From Heterobasidion occidentale (Eukaryota > Basidiomycota > Agaricomycetes > Russulales > Bondarzewiaceae): a stretch of DNA of 64,000 nucleotides. The stretch is taken from assembly GCA_039111635.1 (NCBI GenBank), contig JBCAQO010000014.1, forward strand, positions 1,550,001 through 1,614,000, written 5' to 3'. The number at the start of each line of letters is the position of its first letter. The stretch's first letter is position 1. A model generated the notes under the pieces. It was given only the letters and a program-made list of their open reading frames with translations, was not told the DNA's origin and did not search any database. The position numbers and the translations under genes are program-made. This document shows positions 61,839-64,000 of this stretch, in pieces.

Positions 61839-62214
61839 TCACGCACCTGATATCTCACGCTGACGGTCTCCTGTTACTGCACCGACGACGGCGTCGATCT
61901 TCCCTTCCGCGCGATCGGCCATGCCCTGGGCGAATGCTTGCGCTTGCGCCTCGTTAATTTCACGCTCGCCCGCTGAATGTTCCTGCTGCCCGGAAGTCTT
62001 CCAGGCTGTGGCGCCGGTGTAATCGCCGACCAACTCGACGATGTTGCCTTTGATAGAGTGATATTGGCCTGTCGCTTTACTATCATAGAGAAGTCAATTT
62101 CTGGGGTAGATGCGGCTATGAGAAGTGAGGCTGAGATTACCTCGGCTGAGGCTGGGTTGTGTTGTCACTGGCAATATTGCTAGCGGCGTTTGTGGTCTGT
62201 TTATCGGAAGGCAT
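61839..62214 (-). CDS. CsbD-like stress-response protein
   Basis: Exons 62141-62214 and 61839-62079 encode a small hydrophilic protein starting MPSDKQTTNAASNIASDNTT, then YHSIKGNIVELVGDYTGATA, QEHSAGEREINEAQAQAFAQ and RAEGKIDAVVGAVTGDRQRE. The 'KGxxxExxGxxTG' and 'AEGKxDxVxGAVTGDxxxE' pattern is that of the CsbD/YjbJ-like proteins, abundant under stress in fungi and bacteria, of unknown biochemical role. The frame ends ISGA-stop, but ATATCAG followed by GTGCGT is a good donor, so a short further exon (often GNxxxxKGxxQ in the family) may exist that I could not find. Confidence 0.8.
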
Positions 62215-63248
62215 AATGGTCCGTGTTTGTTGGAAGTGAGTTTTTTTACAGGCTACGAGTTTCTCGACGAATGATTATTGACATCTTGTTCTGTCGTAGT
62301 GTCTTTCACTTTATACTGCTCGATTTTGGATATGACATCAGACTTGATGTCATTGCGCGCCTCAATAGTCTCCCACTGATCAATCCACCTCAGTTACGCG
62401 GTGCACACCAGTGCACCATAGTGCACCCCGCGTACCTCGAGGTCCTGCCCTTCTTTTCTGTGGACTGGCGACGTCATCAGGCCTGTTTACCTTTGTTAGG
62501 GTCGAAGGCCATTAGTCTCGAATCTTCTCAACGTTTCAACGCCAGTTGTAAGTGGCGTATGCTTAGCAGCTGTTGACCACATGTGTATATATCATGCATG
62601 GTTCAATGGCGAACCAATGGCTGGATTGTATTCAGCATGCTCTTCAGACGCCGTCCTCTTCGTAGACTTCTTCGTCAGCGGATCTTCAGCATCAGCGGCT
62701 GCGAGCCAGCTGGTGAGAACAATTCTCAATTTGTTACTGATTTTATTGCCAAGGTGAGAACTACATCCATAGGACCATCACCGAACCCTGATCAACTCGG
62801 CACCCTTGCGCTATAAATAGATCGTCATATGGACAAGACTCTAAAGATAGGTTGTCTGTGTGGGTTTCTCTTCCTGCCTGAGCTTGTGGGGACAGCATCC
62901 GCTTCTGTTCATGTGTTCATATGTATAGCTTGTCTATACAGACCGTGTATGCAATCCGGCTTTATCGTCATCATTGCTACCGCAGTTCTCATGAGTACTC
63001 CTCTTCAGTTGGACAACAGGACAGGCGGCGTCGGCGGCCCGCGAGACTATTACTCCGTAGGACCCAAACGGCGTACTTTGTTGCTGCGACCAATGCAGCG
63101 CGGGCGATAACGACTTCAATGCAATTATTACGAGAACCTCGCTCTTCGAGTCCCATCTTCACAACAATTTCTTTATTTAAGGCTTCATTCCCACCTGCGA
63201 ACCCCCACACTCGCTGTCTATTGACCCGACTGTAGCATTGGCGACACT
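62215..63248. other. Promoter region of the sedolisin gene
   Basis: A perfect-looking TATA element, CTATAAATAG, lies at about 62811-62820, but the nearest ATG after it (62829) opens a frame of 93 codons with no motif. TTTATTTAA at about 63172-63180 is nearer the sedolisin start. The TATA could belong to a long 5' leader or a short unannotated transcript. No other gene is seen. Confidence 0.4.
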
Positions 63249-64000
63249 ATGCCCTCCTGGTTCTTGCTGTTCGCCCTTTGCTGTGTGCCAGTGTTTGCAG
63301 TACCCGCGGCTCGCGATAATCATGTCGTCCACGAACGCCGCGCCGCAGAGCCCAACGAAGATTGGACGCGCACACACAGACCGGAATCCAACCGCATCTT
63401 ACCTCTGCGCATCGGACTGGCCCAGAGCAACTTACACAAGCTTGAGGAGCTCTTGATGGACGTCTCCCACCCTCAGTCTCCGTCGTACGGCAAACACTGG
63501 TCGCCCGTAGACGTTGTGGATTACTTCGCGCCGAGCAACGAGACGATATCTGCGGTCAAGAACTGGCTGAAGAGCTCGGGGTTCGAGGACGAGCGTCTGA
63601 AGTTGTCGCCTAGCAAGGGTTGGGTCACAGTCGATGCGAGCGTTGCCGAGGTCGAGGAATTGCTCAAGACCAAGTATCACGTTTACACGCACTCTTCCGG
63701 GATAGAGCAGATCGGTACATCCTTCTATTCTTCCAGTAAGCGCGCAAGGAAGCTCACTGAATGCTATTGAATGCAGGATGTCACTCTTACTCAGTCCCAA
63801 TTCATATTCGCGAGCACGTCGACCTCATCAAGCCCACGGTACACTTCACTCAGCATCTCCCACGGGAGTCTGTAACACGCAAGCGTGCTAACCCCAGGCT
63901 GGGGATGCCTTCGACAAGTACAGGCCCCAAGACAAACGGCGCCACAGTCACCATCACGCCAGCGTTGGAAAATTGTGACGAGCTGATCACGCCCGACTGC
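63249..64000 (+). CDS. Sedolisin (S53) tripeptidyl-peptidase, N-terminal part, cut by the window
   Basis: Exon 1 is 63249-63735 and exon 2 starts at 63777 and runs open to the window end. A signal peptide (MPSWFLLFALCCVPVFAVPA) is followed by the pro-kumamolisin activation domain: LPLRIGLAQSNLHKLEELLM, VSHPQSPSYGKHWSPVDVVD, and NWLKSSGFEDERLKL with SKGWVTVDASVAEVEELLKT KY, then CHSYSVPIHIREHVDLIKPT and DELITPDC, the start of the linker to the catalytic domain. The Ser-Glu-Asp catalytic residues lie beyond the window. Secreted acid peptidases of this family remove tripeptides from protein N-termini. The start ATG is the only one before the hydrophobic leader. Confidence 0.92.

Overview
The window looks like nuclear DNA of an intron-rich agaricomycete-type basidiomycete. 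Nearly every gene is cut by several 50-80 nt GT-AG introns, some exons are only 10-24 nt long, GC content is moderate to high, and the gene families are typical of mushrooms: F-box-like leucine-rich proteins, a seven-helix DUF6533-type membrane family, tandem Old Yellow Enzymes, a sedolisin, and a membrane-anchored aspartic protease. I see no bacterial features, CRISPR array, rRNA or convincing tRNA. All gene models were spliced by eye from reading frames, splice consensus and family motifs.

Layout. 1-335: 3' end of a kinase-like (APH-type) gene. 336-4624: no confident gene. 4625-7725 (-): GPI- or TM-type A1 aspartic protease. 7.7-13.7 kb: gene-poor. 13.7-15.4 kb (+): F-box-like protein. 15.9-18.8 kb (+): two tandem NAD-binding epimerase/NmrA-like reductases with the same exon structure. 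18.9-20.8 kb (-): uncharacterised multi-exon gene. 21.1-30.2 kb (-): a segmental array of three seven-helix membrane protein copies, an internally deleted copy of a GT8 glycosyltransferase, and the intact GT8. 31.2-35.1 kb (+): chitin synthase with about 20 exons. 35.4-37.4 kb (-): MYND-finger protein. 37.9-39.1 kb (-): F-box-like protein. 40.8-41.9 kb (+): EB1/Mal3 microtubule plus-end protein. 42.7-45.9 kb (+): Old Yellow Enzyme pair, the first decayed. 46.6-48.3 kb (-): MFS monocarboxylate-type transporter. 48.3-52.7 kb: no clear gene. 52.7-53.1 kb (-): GNAT acetyltransferase. 54.2-55.4 kb (-): second F-box-like paralogue. 58.3-59.0 kb (-): AP-2 sigma subunit. 59.5-61.2 kb (-): Glo3-type ArfGAP. 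61.8-62.2 kb (-): CsbD-like stress protein. 63.2 kb to the end (+): sedolisin (tripeptidyl-peptidase), cut by the window edge.

The confident genes fall into housekeeping functions (cell-wall chitin, microtubule ends, clathrin adaptor, COPI ArfGAP, secreted proteases) interspersed with lineage-specific tandem duplications at different stages of decay. I see no coherent biosynthetic cluster or defence island.

The most unusual signals concern gene structure. The chitin synthase can only be joined into its expected frame, with canonical splice sites, through a single-nucleotide exon (position 34640). The seven-helix array shares a 10-nt exon followed by a GC-AG intron in all three copies. All three copies of that array carry different disabling changes.
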